The notes: generated from the letters alone by a model not told the origin. Counted from the stretch's first letter, positions 16,446 through 25,292 are shown. The stretch is DNA of 64,000 bases from an uncultured Bacteroidales bacterium (GCA_944326355.1 CALVDO010000013.1:1-64000), one strand, 5' to 3'. Numbers and translations are program-made.

Positions 16446-17438
16446 ATGATGATACGGATATTTAGCCGGATGCAGCGAGGCGCGGGCGCGGCGGCATTTG
16501 TGCTGCTCCTTATCTGCCTGAGCGTCAGCAATGCGGAGGCGCACACAGGACAAACGCGGCAGAACGGGGAGCCGGAAAAGGATACTGAAAGATTCGTCAG
16601 CCGGTACAATCTGCTGGTGTCAAGACTCGGATATGACGGAGTCGGCATCGAGACACTTCTCAATGCGTGGGAAGCCGCAGACTCGACTGACATAAGAATA
16701 CCGGAAGCAAGGTTCAACTACTACTTCACCAGATCAAGGCGCGACTCCGTGGTCACGTCCACGGAAAGGAAACACCTCGGCATGACTCCGGTGCTCAGCC
16801 TCAAGGACTCGACCGGAACGGACATCCATTATTATCAGGAGTACTTCTATGACGACTCGCTCTTCTCCATCGCGATGAAGCATCTGGACAAGGCCATCAG
16901 AGAACATCCCGAAAGGCTCGACATGAGATTTCTGAAAGCAGATGCCCTGTGCGCCTATGAGAAGGGCAGCCCGGACATGGCTAAAGCCAGTCTTGAAAGC
17001 CTCATCGGACAATACTGCGCAAGGGGCACGGAATGGACATATCCGGGCGAGACGGTGGACGACGCATTCTTCAAAGACATGATTCAGCAATATTGCGCAC
17101 TCTTCTTCAATACCGGTACGGCAGGATGTTACGAGGCATTCCGAAGCCTGTCCGGGACAATGCTCAGCCACTACAAGGACGACACCACCTTCATGGACAA
17201 CATGGGCTCATATCTGCTCGTCGCGAAAGACGACTGCAAGGGAGCCCTCAAATGGTACAACAAAGTCCTGAAAATCAAGCCTGACGACTATACCGCCATC
17301 AGGAACGGGCTCGTGACGGCCAGAAAGATGAGAAACGTCAAACTGCAGAAGAAGTTTCTCAACCTGCTGGTCGAGTACGGCAACGAGACCGACCGCAGAT
17401 CGGCCGAAGCCCAGCTCAAGGCACTCGAAAGCAAATGA
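16446..17438 (+). CDS. Secreted TPR-like protein of unknown function
   Basis: A 330-residue protein that I do not recognise with certainty. The N terminus has a basic start and a hydrophobic stretch (about residues 13-27) ending near 'SNAEA', consistent with an exported protein. The remainder is largely alpha-helical, with repeated patterns of the TPR kind: 'AMKHLDKAIREHPERLDMRF' (near 140-160) and 'GALKWYNKVLKIKPDDYTAIRNGL' (near 258-282). It loosely recalls the DUF4919 group of Bacteroidetes. The gene is divergent from the M13 peptidase and convergent with dprA. A CATATTTG at 16362-16369 may be an imperfect -7 box. No catalytic motif was seen. Confidence 0.6.
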   Translation: MMIRIFSRMQRGAGAAAFVLLLICLSVSNAEAHTGQTRQNGEPEKDTERFVSRYNLLVSRLGYDGVGIETLLNAWEAADSTDIRIPEARFNYYFTRSRRDSVVTSTERKHLGMTPVLSLKDSTGTDIHYYQEYFYDDSLFSIAMKHLDKAIREHPERLDMRFLKADALCAYEKGSPDMAKASLESLIGQYCARGTEWTYPGETVDDAFFKDMIQQYCALFFNTGTAGCYEAFRSLSGTMLSHYKDDTTFMDNMGSYLLVAKDDCKGALKWYNKVLKIKPDDYTAIRNGLVTARKMRNVKLQKKFLNLLVEYGNETDRRSAEAQLKALESK

Positions 17439-17479
17439 CGCGCCCTGACCCGGCTGCCGTTCCGGAAACCGCGCTCCGG

Positions 17480-18640
17480 TCAGATGCTGATGCTGCAGCG
17501 CTGCAGAAGATCTACCTGAATCAGCCCGTCACATTCCAGCATAGAGACATACCGTCTCGCCTCCTGCCACGGAATGCCCAGTCCTGAAGCCAGCTCGTCA
17601 AGTGAAATTCCCCTTTTCTTCCTTACGGCCGACAATATTCCGGCAAGGCGCTCCACCGTCTTACCGTCCCTGTCCGCATACCTTTCCATGACGTTTCCGG
17701 CAGACTTTTCGGGATCTCCCCGAGGCAGTTTCCCCAGACCGAGGCTTTCGACAAGATCGGCCTCCGAAAAGACGGCTTCCGCCTTTTTCGACCTTATGAG
17801 CCAGTTGCATCCGAGCGAGCACTGGTCATCCGCCCTCCCGGGCAGCGCATATACGTCGCGTCCATAGGAAAATGCAAGACCGGAAGTCATCATGCCTCCG
17901 CCCCTGACTCTCGACTCGATCAGCACGACCGCCCTGCTCATCCCGGCTATTATTCTGTTCCGCCGCAGAAAATTAACATTCTTGGGCTCTGTCCCCGGCG
18001 GAAAATCCGTGACCAGAGCCCCCGATGACGCTATCTCAGCCGCAATCCCGGCGTGTCTTGGCGGATAGACGGAATCCGGCCCCGTAGCCATCACAGCCAC
18101 AGTCTCAAGCCCGCAGTCGAGGGCAGCCCGGTGGGCGGTCACATCGATTCCGTAGGCCAGCCCGCTCACAATCACCGCCTTCTCTCCCGCTGCCGAGGCA
18201 AAGGCCTTTATAAGCCGCCGAGTCCACTCCCTCCCGTACAGAGACATATTCCTCGTGCCTATCACGGCAATGGGAACTCCATTTCCCTGCGGAGGGCGAG
18301 ACTGATCTCCGCTCCTGAAATACAGTCCGGCCGGAGCATCTTCGCATTCCTTCAGAAGCGGCGGATAGGCATCTTCCGTCAGGCCGACGAAGCGGCAGCC
18401 GTCCTCCTCAAGCCTCTCCAGCTCCCTTGCCGCCGAGTCGACCGCATCCATGGTGATCCTGTCCGCGTGTCTGGAATACTGTCCGAAGATCTGCCTGCGC
18501 GTGGCCTCGTCCATTCCGAACACCGCAGACGCGCTTCCAAGCGTTCTCACAAGTTCGTTGGCTATGCGCGGTTCGTATCCGAAGATCCCGTTAAGCGCGC
18601 AGCAGCATGCTCTCTCCTCAAATTCATCTCTTCTCTCCAT
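17480..18640 (-). CDS. dprA: DNA-processing protein DprA
   Basis: A 386-residue DprA/Smf protein, which binds incoming single-stranded DNA and loads RecA during natural transformation; it is also widespread in bacteria not known to be competent. An N-terminal helix-hairpin-helix-like region (about 1-60) precedes the Rossmann-like domain with 'IGTRNMSLYG' and 'IVSGLAYGIDVTAHRAAL'. A DprA winged-helix domain occupies the last 60 residues. The ATG at 18640 is preferred over an in-frame GTG at 18649. A strong promoter lies 26 bases upstream. Confidence 0.93.
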   Translation of the reverse strand: MERRDEFEERACCCALNGIFGYEPRIANELVRTLGSASAVFGMDEATRRQIFGQYSRHADRITMDAVDSAARELERLEEDGCRFVGLTEDAYPPLLKECEDAPAGLYFRSGDQSRPPQGNGVPIAVIGTRNMSLYGREWTRRLIKAFASAAGEKAVIVSGLAYGIDVTAHRAALDCGLETVAVMATGPDSVYPPRHAGIAAEIASSGALVTDFPPGTEPKNVNFLRRNRIIAGMSRAVVLIESRVRGGGMMTSGLAFSYGRDVYALPGRADDQCSLGCNWLIRSKKAEAVFSEADLVESLGLGKLPRGDPEKSAGNVMERYADRDGKTVERLAGILSAVRKKRGISLDELASGLGIPWQEARRYVSMLECDGLIQVDLLQRCSISI

Positions 18641-18665
18641 TGCCGTCACTTGTCATCGTACAACG

Positions 18666-18697
18666 GCAAATGTACAGGTACGTCAGCTTCATTCAAA
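18666..18697 (-). promoter_or_regulatory. dprA promoter
   Basis: On the minus strand TTTG (18697-18694) is followed after exactly 19 bases by TACATTTG (18674-18667) and C. This is one of the best promoter matches in the window. Transcription would start about 18660, giving a 20-base leader. Confidence 0.8.
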
Positions 18698-18700
18698 CAG

Positions 18701-18732
18701 AAAAAGTGACCCTTTTCTGTTTTTTGGGTCAC
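18701..18732. terminator. Hairpin terminator downstream of queA
   Basis: GTGACCC (18706-18712) and GGGTCAC (18726-18732) form a perfect 7-bp stem with a 13-base loop. On the minus strand it is followed by TTTTT (18705-18701), as expected for intrinsic termination of queA just before the dprA promoter. A T-run also follows on the plus strand, so it could act in both directions. Confidence 0.7.
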
Positions 18733-18735
18733 TTT

Positions 18736-18787
18736 TTTCTCTTTTTTGTCACGGATTTCTCTTTTTTGCCGGATTTTCTCTTTTTTG
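18736..18787. repeat. Three spaced copies of a T-rich 13-mer
   Basis: TTTCTCTTTTTTG occurs at 18736-18748, 18756-18768 and 18775-18787, spaced 20 and 19 bases apart in the queA-dprA intergenic region. On the minus strand these are A-rich tracts between the queA stop and the terminator. Confidence 0.7.
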
Positions 18788-18812
18788 CGAAGCCGGTCAG
18801 CCGAAACTGAGT

Positions 18813-18860
18813 CCCGTCCGGCAGGCTCCCGGATCACCCGTCCGGCAGGCTCCCTGATCA
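18813..18860. repeat. 24-bp tandem duplication at the queA stop codon
   Basis: The unit 18837-18860 is repeated at 18813-18836 with a single mismatch. On the minus strand each copy begins with TGATC, so the queA stop codon is duplicated together with the following 3' sequence. Confidence 0.8.
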
Positions 18861-19907
18861 GATGATAAGGAGCGCGTCGCCGTACGGCCCGAACTTGTAG
18901 CCCTCTTCAAGAGCCGTCCCGTATGCCTTCATCACATTCTCATATCCCCCGAACGCCGCCACGGACATCAGCATCGTAGAGCACGGCAGATGGAAATTGG
19001 AAACTATCGCGTCAGGCACGGCAAAGCGATACGGCGGGAAAATGAACTTGTTGGTCCACCCGTCATAGGCATTCACCTCATCATTGGTCGTGACGTATGT
19101 CTCAAGCCCCCTCATGACCGTCACCCCGACTGCGAGCACCTTATGCTTCTCCCGCTTTGTCCTGTTGATGAGCTCCGCAGTCTCTTCCGAGATTATGAGA
19201 CGCTCGGAGTCCATCTTATGCTTCGAAAGATCCTCTACATCCACAGAACGGAAATGGCCTATGCCCATGTGCAGAGTAATGAACGCCTTATTTATATCCT
19301 TGAGAATCATCCTGTTGAAGAGTTCTCTACTGAAATGAAGTCCCGCTGCGGGCGCGGACACGGCACCCTCATGGGCGGCGAAGATGGTCTGGAAATTCTC
19401 CGCATCCTCCGGAGTCACCTTATCCTTCACCCATTTCGGCACAGGAGTCTCTCCGAGGCTGAACAGCGTGTCCTTGAAGTCCTCGTAGCTTCCGTCATAA
19501 AGAAACCTCAACGTCCTTCCCCTCGAAGTCGTGTTGTCTATGACTTCTGCCACAAGGCTCTCATCATCACCGAAATAGAGTTTGTTGCCGATACGGATTT
19601 TCCGCGCCGGGTCAACGATGACGTCCCAGAGTCTCTGCTCCCTGTTGAGCTCCCGCAGGAGAAAGACCTCGATATCCGCTCCCGTCTTCTCCTTGTTGCC
19701 ATAGAGACGCGCAGGGAAAACCTTGGTGTCGTTCAGCACGAACGTGTCTCCCTTTCCGAAGTAATTGATTATGTCCTTGAATATTCCGTGGCTTATCTCG
19801 CCAGTCTTTCTGTCGAGTATCATAAGCCGGCATTCGTCACGCCACCTCGGCGGTTCCGATGCGATCCTGTCCTTCGTGAGGTTGAAGTGGAATTGTGAAA
19901 GTTTCAT
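18858..19907 (-). CDS. queA: S-adenosylmethionine:tRNA ribosyltransferase-isomerase
   Basis: QueA transfers and rearranges the ribosyl group of SAM onto preQ1-modified tRNA, making epoxyqueuosine at the wobble position of GUN anticodons. The 349-residue length is normal. Signatures include the N-terminal 'LPxx..IASEPP' type region, '[18 protein letters not shown]' (near residue 52), '[14 protein letters not shown]' (near 185) and '[19 protein letters not shown]' (near 310). No other queuosine gene is adjacent. A 24-bp duplication covers the stop codon and a hairpin terminator lies about 125 bases further on. Confidence 0.95.
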   Translation of the reverse strand: MKLSQFHFNLTKDRIASEPPRWRDECRLMILDRKTGEISHGIFKDIINYFGKGDTFVLNDTKVFPARLYGNKEKTGADIEVFLLRELNREQRLWDVIVDPARKIRIGNKLYFGDDESLVAEVIDNTTSRGRTLRFLYDGSYEDFKDTLFSLGETPVPKWVKDKVTPEDAENFQTIFAAHEGAVSAPAAGLHFSRELFNRMILKDINKAFITLHMGIGHFRSVDVEDLSKHKMDSERLIISEETAELINRTKREKHKVLAVGVTVMRGLETYVTTNDEVNAYDGWTNKFIFPPYRFAVPDAIVSNFHLPCSTMLMSVAAFGGYENVMKAYGTALEEGYKFGPYGDALLII

Positions 19908-20006
19908 GATTTGCTAAGCTAACCTGTCAATTTTCATGCAGTTTATTATACGATTTTTGGCGAAATTTGTTTCACTGCCCGCGTTTTTTTCGTATTCCAC
20001 ACTTGT

Positions 20007-20027
20007 CCAGCCCCTTCGGACGGCTGG
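20007..20027. other. Short GC-rich hairpin after the NUDIX gene
   Basis: CCAGCC (20007-20012) and GGCTGG (20022-20027) can pair around a 9-base loop, six bases past the NUDIX stop codon. No T-run follows on the minus strand, so terminator function is weakly supported. Confidence 0.35.
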
Positions 20028-20032
20028 CGGAA

Positions 20033-20647
20033 TCAGATTATTCCCGCGTCACGGAACACCTCTACTATTGAAGGATAGGTGTTGAGAAGAAAGGGCGTCA
20101 GACTCGACTTCGCCACCCACGCCGCCTTGGATATGTCCTCTTCCTTCTGCGGAATGAGGTCGACAGGGTCGGTATACAGCATGTCATACCACCAGGTGTG
20201 CTTCAGATGCCACTTCCCGTCTCTGCGGTAGCAATGGTCTGTCACGCAGATCAGGCCGCGGATCTCAAGCCTCTCGACTCCCGTCTCCTCCTGCACCTCG
20301 CGGAGAGATGTAGTCCGGATATCCTCTCCAGGCTCCTGATGTCCCTTGGGCAGATCCCAAAGGCCGTTCCTCCTGATCAGGAGGTAGTCGCCCCTCCTGT
20401 TCGACACCAGACCCCCTCCGGCATTCACTTCCTTGAACTCCGAGCAGATGCTCCTGTACGTCTCCTCGACATTCTCGACCGGTATGCAGATGCGGCTTAT
20501 CGAGTCCGAGGCCTCGAACATCTCCGTCAGAGCATGTATGTCAGTCTTGTCTTTGATGCAGAACTGCACAGCGTTAGGGTCGGACAGAGCCTGTTCGTAC
20601 GGAGGACAGATGATTATGCATCGCTTTTCAAGGTATATCTTGTGCAT
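20033..20647 (-). CDS. NUDIX hydrolase
   Basis: A 204-residue NUDIX pyrophosphohydrolase. The chosen start at 20647 lies downstream of a good minus-strand -7 box; longer in-frame starts would run into pyrE. Residues 1-85 form an uncharacterised N-terminal region. The NUDIX box is near residues 110-132: 'GHQEPGEDIRTTSLREVQEE' followed by TGV, matching Gx5Ex7REUxEExGU. The substrate is not predictable, though a (di)nucleotide or NDP-sugar house-cleaning role is usual. The gene is divergent from pyrE, 64 bases away. Confidence 0.88.
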   Translation of the reverse strand: MHKIYLEKRCIIICPPYEQALSDPNAVQFCIKDKTDIHALTEMFEASDSISRICIPVENVEETYRSICSEFKEVNAGGGLVSNRRGDYLLIRRNGLWDLPKGHQEPGEDIRTTSLREVQEETGVERLEIRGLICVTDHCYRRDGKWHLKHTWWYDMLYTDPVDLIPQKEEDISKAAWVAKSSLTPFLLNTYPSIVEVFRDAGII

Positions 20648-20664
20648 TTTCGAAGGTAAATTAT

Positions 20665-20693
20665 TATCTTTGTGGGATTGTTCTGCAAATATA
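20665..20693. promoter_or_regulatory. Divergent pyrE / NUDIX -7 boxes
   Basis: The plus strand has TATCTTTG (20665-20672), 40 bases before the pyrE start. The minus strand has TATATTTG (20693-20686), about 38 bases before the NUDIX start. The -33 boxes are weak on both sides. The two transcripts would overlap slightly at their 5' ends. Confidence 0.55.
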
Positions 20694-20711
20694 GAAACAT
20701 AACGGAATAAA

Positions 20712-21362
20712 ATGAACAGTATGGAATCCATCGAAAGAGAAGTCGCGAAGTCGCTCCTTGACATCAAGGCAGTCCTTCTGAGCCCGGAAAAGCCGTTCAC
20801 ATGGGCGTCAGGGTGGCTCTCCCCGATCTATTGCGACAACAGAAGAATCCTCTCATATCCCGAACTCCGGGAAAAGATATGCAGCCGCATGGCGGAGATA
20901 ATATCGATGAAGTTCCCGGACGTCGAAGTGATCGCAGGCGTCGCAACAGGAGCGATCGCCCACGGGATGCTCGTCGCCCATATCCTCAAAAAGCCGTTCA
21001 TCTACGTGAGGCCCAAGCCGAAGGACCACGGGACCGGCGCACGTATTGAGGGGCATTTCACCGAAGGGGCGAAGGCCGTGGTGGTGGAAGACCTCATATC
21101 TACAGGCCAGAGCAGCCTGTCGGCCACCGATGCCCTTATCAAGGGAGGGCTTCAGGTACTCGGGATGACGGCCATCTTCTCATACAACTTCAATGTGGCG
21201 AGAAGAGCATTTGAAGTGGCTGACGTGGAGCTTTATACGCTCACCAACTACGACACTCTCGTGGAAGTGGCCCTGGAGACCGGCTACATAAAGGACTCCG
21301 ATCTCGAGCTGCTCAAGGAATGGAGATTCTCACCGTCGACGTGGGGCAAGACCGGAGAATGA
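20712..21362 (+). CDS. pyrE: Orotate phosphoribosyltransferase
   Basis: PyrE joins orotate to PRPP to give orotidine 5'-monophosphate in pyrimidine synthesis. The 216-residue protein has the expected 'SPIYCDNR' (substrate loop), 'VIAGVATGAIAHG', 'YVRPKPKDHGTG' (flexible catalytic loop) and the PRPP-binding motif 'AVVVEDLISTGQSS' near residue 120. The Lys/Asp-containing PRPP motif is intact. The stop codon overlaps the next start (ATGA), so the following small protein is translationally coupled. It heads a plus-strand run reaching ansA. Confidence 0.96.
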   Translation: MNSMESIEREVAKSLLDIKAVLLSPEKPFTWASGWLSPIYCDNRRILSYPELREKICSRMAEIISMKFPDVEVIAGVATGAIAHGMLVAHILKKPFIYVRPKPKDHGTGARIEGHFTEGAKAVVVEDLISTGQSSLSATDALIKGGLQVLGMTAIFSYNFNVARRAFEVADVELYTLTNYDTLVEVALETGYIKDSDLELLKEWRFSPSTWGKTGE

Positions 21363-21835
21363 TGGCTACGGAGATAAAGAGCAGACACGCGACGGTGTCC
21401 AAGGCGCCGAGCTCCCTGTATATGGAGTTCGTGGACATGAGCAGATTCGTGCAGTTTCTCCCCGAGGACAAGAAGAAGGATGTGACTGCCGACTACGATT
21501 CCCTCAAGGCCACCGTCCAGGGCTTCAGCGTCGGGGTCAGAATCACGGAAAGAACCCCGTACTCCAGAATCCGCTTCAATGACGACGGCGCACCGTTCAG
21601 GTTTACGGTCACGATGTGTTTCGATGCTATCGAGTCGGAGCCGTACAAGACCGACTTCCACATTGAGCTGTCCGCCGAGCTGAACATGATGATGAAGATG
21701 ATGCTCGGTTCAAGACTTCAGGAGGGGCTCGACAAGATGGTGGACGCGATTGCGGCGATTTCAGAGGGGCGCATTCCCGACGGGATCGACCCGGAAACGA
21801 TCAAAAAGGCATACGAGACCGGGAAATTCGACTGA
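21359..21835 (+). CDS. SRPBCC-like protein of unknown function
   Basis: A 158-residue protein whose ATG overlaps the pyrE stop. Residues 1-125 show alternating beta-strand patterns and end in a long hydrophobic helix ('AELNMMMKMMLGSRLQEGLDKMVDAI'-like, described by position 108-135), the layout of SRPBCC/START-type ligand-binding domains such as polyketide cyclase-like proteins. No catalytic motif is visible. A similar small protein follows pyrE in other Bacteroidetes as I recall, but its role is not known to me. The tight overlap argues that its expression is tied to PyrE. Confidence 0.65.
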   Translation: MMATEIKSRHATVSKAPSSLYMEFVDMSRFVQFLPEDKKKDVTADYDSLKATVQGFSVGVRITERTPYSRIRFNDDGAPFRFTVTMCFDAIESEPYKTDFHIELSAELNMMMKMMLGSRLQEGLDKMVDAIAAISEGRIPDGIDPETIKKAYETGKFD

Positions 21836-21847
21836 CATACAATTATA

Positions 21848-23284
21848 ATGGACGGAGAGATCTTCAGAAGAGATTTCACTGAGTATCTTGAAGAGGCGGT
21901 GGGGCATGAAAATGCCCTCATCGCCTTGTCTGCGCTCAGGTCACCCTCATCCGCATCTGTACGGCTCAATCCGCACAAGAACGGGGCCTCATTCCCCTGC
22001 GGGACAGAGGCCGTGCCGTGGAACGGATACGGGCTGATGCTGGAGAGCAGGCCGTCTTTCACGCTTGACCCGTATCTGCATGCGGGCGGATACTATGTGC
22101 AGGACTCCTCCTCGATGTTTGTCGGCCATGTACTGAGGCAGCTGCTCCCGGATCTTGCCGACAGAATCGGCAGACCCGTCCTTGCTCTCGACCTGTGCGC
22201 CGCCCCCGGAGGAAAGGCCACAGACGCAGCGGCTTCACTGAGGCAGGTTTTCGGCGATTCCTTTCTTCTCGTGGCAAACGAGGTCGTGAGGCAGCGTGCT
22301 GCAGTTCTTGCCGACAACGCGGCCGTCTGGGGCGACCCGTGCGTCATGGTCACCTCGTCCGACCCAGAGCGCTTTCTCATGTTGCCCGAGACATTCGACA
22401 TCATCATCTGCGACGTGCCATGTTCAGGAGAAGGAATGTTCCGGAAAGATCCGAAGGCTCTCGAGCAGTGGTCTCCTGAGACCGTCAGTCTCTGCGAGGC
22501 AAGACAGAGGCGCATAGTGGCCGATGCATGGGAATCCCTCGCATCCGGCGGCATTCTTCTGTATTCTACATGCACCTTCAACACGAGGGAGAACGACGGA
22601 AACGTGGAGTGGATCTGCAGCAGTCTCGGGGGCACACCGATAGATGTGCCCGGGACAGATGGATTTGCCGGAGTGCTCAAGACGAGGTTCGGACACCTTC
22701 TCGTGCCAGGGCTCGTAAAGGGAGAAGGACAGTATTGCGCCGCGATCAGAAAGAAAGGGGAAGCCCAGGGACGGGAAAAACCTCAGGCGCGGAAAAGGAG
22801 CGGCGGAGCCGGCGGGAGATGTCAGGACAGCCCGGGCAAAAGGCGGGGCGAGGACGCGCAGCTTCTGAAACTTGCCGGCAGCCTCTTTTCTTCGACGATG
22901 AGGATATTCTCAGGGAAAGACGGCCGCGTCAGAGCGATTCCCGAAAAAATTGCCGGGAGCGCCGGGACAATCGCCTCAGCCCTGAACGTGCTGTCAGCCG
23001 GCTGCGAGGCAGGCATGTTGAAAGGCAGGGATTTCGTGCCGTCGTCCGACCTTGCGCTGTCCCTTGCGCTGTCCCCGGGCGCCTTCCCGTCCGCAGAGCT
23101 CGACAGACAGACCGCGCTGTCCTATCTGCACAAGGACGCGATATCGCTGCCCGACGCCCCGAGAGGCTTTGTCCGCGTATGCTATGGCGGTCTCGGACTC
23201 GGATTCGTCAAGAATCTCGGCAGCAGGTGCAACAATCTCCATCCGGCCTCCCGAAGGATAAGGATGGACATAACGGCAGAGTAG
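21848..23284 (+). CDS. RsmB/RsmF-type RNA cytosine-C5 methyltransferase
   Basis: A 478-residue SAM-dependent RNA m5C methyltransferase (NOL1/NOP2/Sun family). The SAM-binding motif 'ALDLCAAPGGKATDAAASL' lies near residue 115. The two active-site cysteines are in 'DVPCSGEGMFRKDP' (near 190) and 'YSTCTFNTRENDG' (near 240). A basic low-complexity stretch (about 300-335, rich in Lys, Arg, Gly) links the catalytic domain to a C-terminal PUA-like domain (about 360-478), an RsmF-like layout. The target is probably 16S rRNA; the exact position is not predictable. It follows the SRPBCC-like gene by 12 bases. Confidence 0.9.
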   Translation: MDGEIFRRDFTEYLEEAVGHENALIALSALRSPSSASVRLNPHKNGASFPCGTEAVPWNGYGLMLESRPSFTLDPYLHAGGYYVQDSSSMFVGHVLRQLLPDLADRIGRPVLALDLCAAPGGKATDAAASLRQVFGDSFLLVANEVVRQRAAVLADNAAVWGDPCVMVTSSDPERFLMLPETFDIIICDVPCSGEGMFRKDPKALEQWSPETVSLCEARQRRIVADAWESLASGGILLYSTCTFNTRENDGNVEWICSSLGGTPIDVPGTDGFAGVLKTRFGHLLVPGLVKGEGQYCAAIRKKGEAQGREKPQARKRSGGAGGRCQDSPGKRRGEDAQLLKLAGSLFSSTMRIFSGKDGRVRAIPEKIAGSAGTIASALNVLSAGCEAGMLKGRDFVPSSDLALSLALSPGAFPSAELDRQTALSYLHKDAISLPDAPRGFVRVCYGGLGLGFVKNLGSRCNNLHPASRRIRMDITAE

Positions 23285-23288
23285 CGAA

Positions 23289-24059
23289 ATGAACAGATAT
23301 ATAGACACTCACACTCACCTTTATGACGAGGCGTTCGCCGGTGAAGAGGACGCCGCGGTGGAAAGGGCCGTGAAGGCCGGAGTCGTAAAGCTCATTCTTC
23401 CGGACATCGACAGTGCCACGAGAGAGGAGATGTTCAGCCTCGCCGATCGGCATGAGGGGACGGCATTCCCCTGCCTGGGGCTACATCCGACTTCGGTGAA
23501 CGCAGGCTGGAAAGACGAATATGAGAAAATGCTCGGCCTGACAGGCAGAAAGATATGGGCCATTGGCGAAATCGGGCTTGACTGCTACTGGTCGAAAGAC
23601 TTTCTCGAGGCCCAGAAGACGGTTCTGAAGATGCAGCTCGGACTGGCCCACGAGATGAATCTTCCGGTGATCATCCATTCAAGGGAGGCCGTCGAACCCA
23701 TGTTCGAGGTGCTGGAACAGTGCCGCCACCTCGATCTGCGCGGCGTTTTCCACGCATTCAGCGGCAGCATCGAGACCTACCTCAGACTACAGAAATACGG
23801 CAGCTGGCACATCGGGATCGGAGGCGTGGTCACCTACAGGAATGCGTCAATCGCCGAGACCATCAAGAAGGTGCCGCTGGACAGGATCGTGCTCGAGACC
23901 GACTCTCCTTATCTCGCTCCGGTTCCGAAAAGAGGGACCAGGAATGAGAGCGGCTTCATTCCGATAATAGCGGAAAAAGTGGCGGAGATGAAGGGAGTCA
24001 CCGCCGAAGAAGTCGCCGAAGTCACGACGGCCGGCGCGGAAGCGCTGTTCGGAATATGA
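23289..24059 (+). CDS. TatD family metal-dependent hydrolase
   Basis: A 256-residue TIM-barrel metallohydrolase. It has the N-terminal 'DTHTHLYD' metal site, 'LGLHPTSVNAGW' (near residue 64), 'AIGEIGLDCYW' (near 92), 'LPVIIHSREA' (near 122), 'GVFHAFSGS' (near 152) and 'VLETDSPYLAPVPKRG' (near 200). TatD proteins are 3'-5' DNA exonucleases or related phosphoesterases, thought to act in DNA repair or turnover. It follows the methyltransferase gene by four bases. Length and motifs are standard. Confidence 0.94.
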   Translation: MNRYIDTHTHLYDEAFAGEEDAAVERAVKAGVVKLILPDIDSATREEMFSLADRHEGTAFPCLGLHPTSVNAGWKDEYEKMLGLTGRKIWAIGEIGLDCYWSKDFLEAQKTVLKMQLGLAHEMNLPVIIHSREAVEPMFEVLEQCRHLDLRGVFHAFSGSIETYLRLQKYGSWHIGIGGVVTYRNASIAETIKKVPLDRIVLETDSPYLAPVPKRGTRNESGFIPIIAEKVAEMKGVTAEEVAEVTTAGAEALFGI

Positions 24060-24120
24060 GCAGACACTGCCGGACAAGAGAAGAACACGGGGGCGCAGGC
24101 CTCCCTGCAAGAGAAACACA

Positions 24121-25167
24121 ATGGACAACACAAAGACAAAGGCCTCCCTGCTCCTTATCTACACGGGAGGGACGATAGGAATGAAGCAGGATCCGACGGA
24201 TCTCACTCTCAAGCCATTCAACTTCGGGCAGATACTCGAGGAGGTTCCGGAGCTCGCAAAATTCGCCTACAGGATAGACTCCTGCTCATTCGACCCCATA
24301 ATAGACTCATCCGACATAGAGCCCTCCTCATGGCAGGCGCTCGCAAGACTCATCTACGGGAGATATGACGATTATGACGGCTTCATAGTCCTGCACGGCA
24401 CCGACACGATGTCCTACTCCGCATCGGCACTCAGCTTCATGCTTGAAGGGCTCACCAAGCCTGTAATCTTCACGGGAAGTCAGCTGCCGATAGGCGTGCC
24501 GAGGACAGACGGGAAGGAAAATCTGATCTCCGCCGTCGAGATAGCCGCGGAAAAGGACGGAGAGGGGCACGCGAGAGTTCCCGAAGTGTGCATCTGCTTC
24601 GACAACATGCTCATGAGGGGAAACAGGACGACGAAAGTACACGCCGACAACTTCAGGGCGTTCAGATCGGAAAACTGTCCTCCCCTCGCCGAGGCCGGAA
24701 TCCACATCCGGTACAATGACGCTCTGATACGGAAGCCGGCAGACTGGAACCGGAGACCGGCCCTGCACACTGAGCTCGACACGAGGGTGTCGATACTCAA
24801 GATACATCCCGGAATAACGCCGCAGGTGGTGCAGGACATTCTCTGCGGGAGCGACACGAGAGCGGTGATACTGGAGACCTACGGCTCAGGGAACGCGCCA
24901 TCAAAGCCGTGGTTTCTCGACCTCATACGCAGGGCAGCGGACATGGGGAAAATCCTGCTCAACGTCACCCAATGTCTGGCCGGCTCGGTTGACATGGACA
25001 TATACGCAAACGGCAAGGCGCTCAAGGAAGCCGGCGTGGAAAGCGGCTTCGACAGCACCACGGAAAGTGCTCTCGGAAAGCTCTTCTGTCTGATGGGAGA
25101 GACCCCTGACAATGCCGAGGTAAAGAAACTGATGCGCCTTAACCTGCGAGGAGAAATATCAAAATAA
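24121..25167 (+). CDS. ansA: Type I (cytoplasmic) L-asparaginase
   Basis: A 348-residue asparaginase. The first catalytic threonine is in 'IYTGGTIGM' (near residue 17) and the second in 'VLHGTDTMSYSASALSFML' (near 92). No signal peptide is present, so it is the cytoplasmic type I enzyme that hydrolyses asparagine to aspartate and ammonia. Family features 'FTGSQLPIGVPRTDGKENL' and 'VLETYGSGNAPS' are present. It ends the run beginning at pyrE and lies 61 bases after tatD. Confidence 0.94.
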   Translation: MDNTKTKASLLLIYTGGTIGMKQDPTDLTLKPFNFGQILEEVPELAKFAYRIDSCSFDPIIDSSDIEPSSWQALARLIYGRYDDYDGFIVLHGTDTMSYSASALSFMLEGLTKPVIFTGSQLPIGVPRTDGKENLISAVEIAAEKDGEGHARVPEVCICFDNMLMRGNRTTKVHADNFRAFRSENCPPLAEAGIHIRYNDALIRKPADWNRRPALHTELDTRVSILKIHPGITPQVVQDILCGSDTRAVILETYGSGNAPSKPWFLDLIRRAADMGKILLNVTQCLAGSVDMDIYANGKALKEAGVESGFDSTTESALGKLFCLMGETPDNAEVKKLMRLNLRGEISK

Positions 25168-25170
25168 ATA

Positions 25171-25199
25171 TTGTCAAATGAAAATTAATTGCTAAATTG
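25171..25199 (+). promoter_or_regulatory. Candidate promoter of the ExbB/ExbD operon
   Basis: TTG (25171-25173) is followed after 19 bases by TAAATTGC (25193-25200), one base short of the full TAnnTTTG box. It would give an AT-rich leader of about 85 bases before the exbB-like start. Confidence 0.45.
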
Positions 25200-25292
25200 C
25201 ACCGGTTTTAAACCATACGGCTGTATAACATTAAGTTCTTTGATGAATAACAACGATTTAATACATTATTAATTAAACACACAAAAACAATT

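Noticed and set aside
18646..18837. Minus-strand frame for a small Lys/Arg-rich peptide between queA and dprA
   Set aside because: It runs through the queA 3' duplication, the A-rich tracts, the terminator hairpin and the dprA promoter. The Lys/Arg richness follows from the A-rich repeats, so it is not a credible gene.
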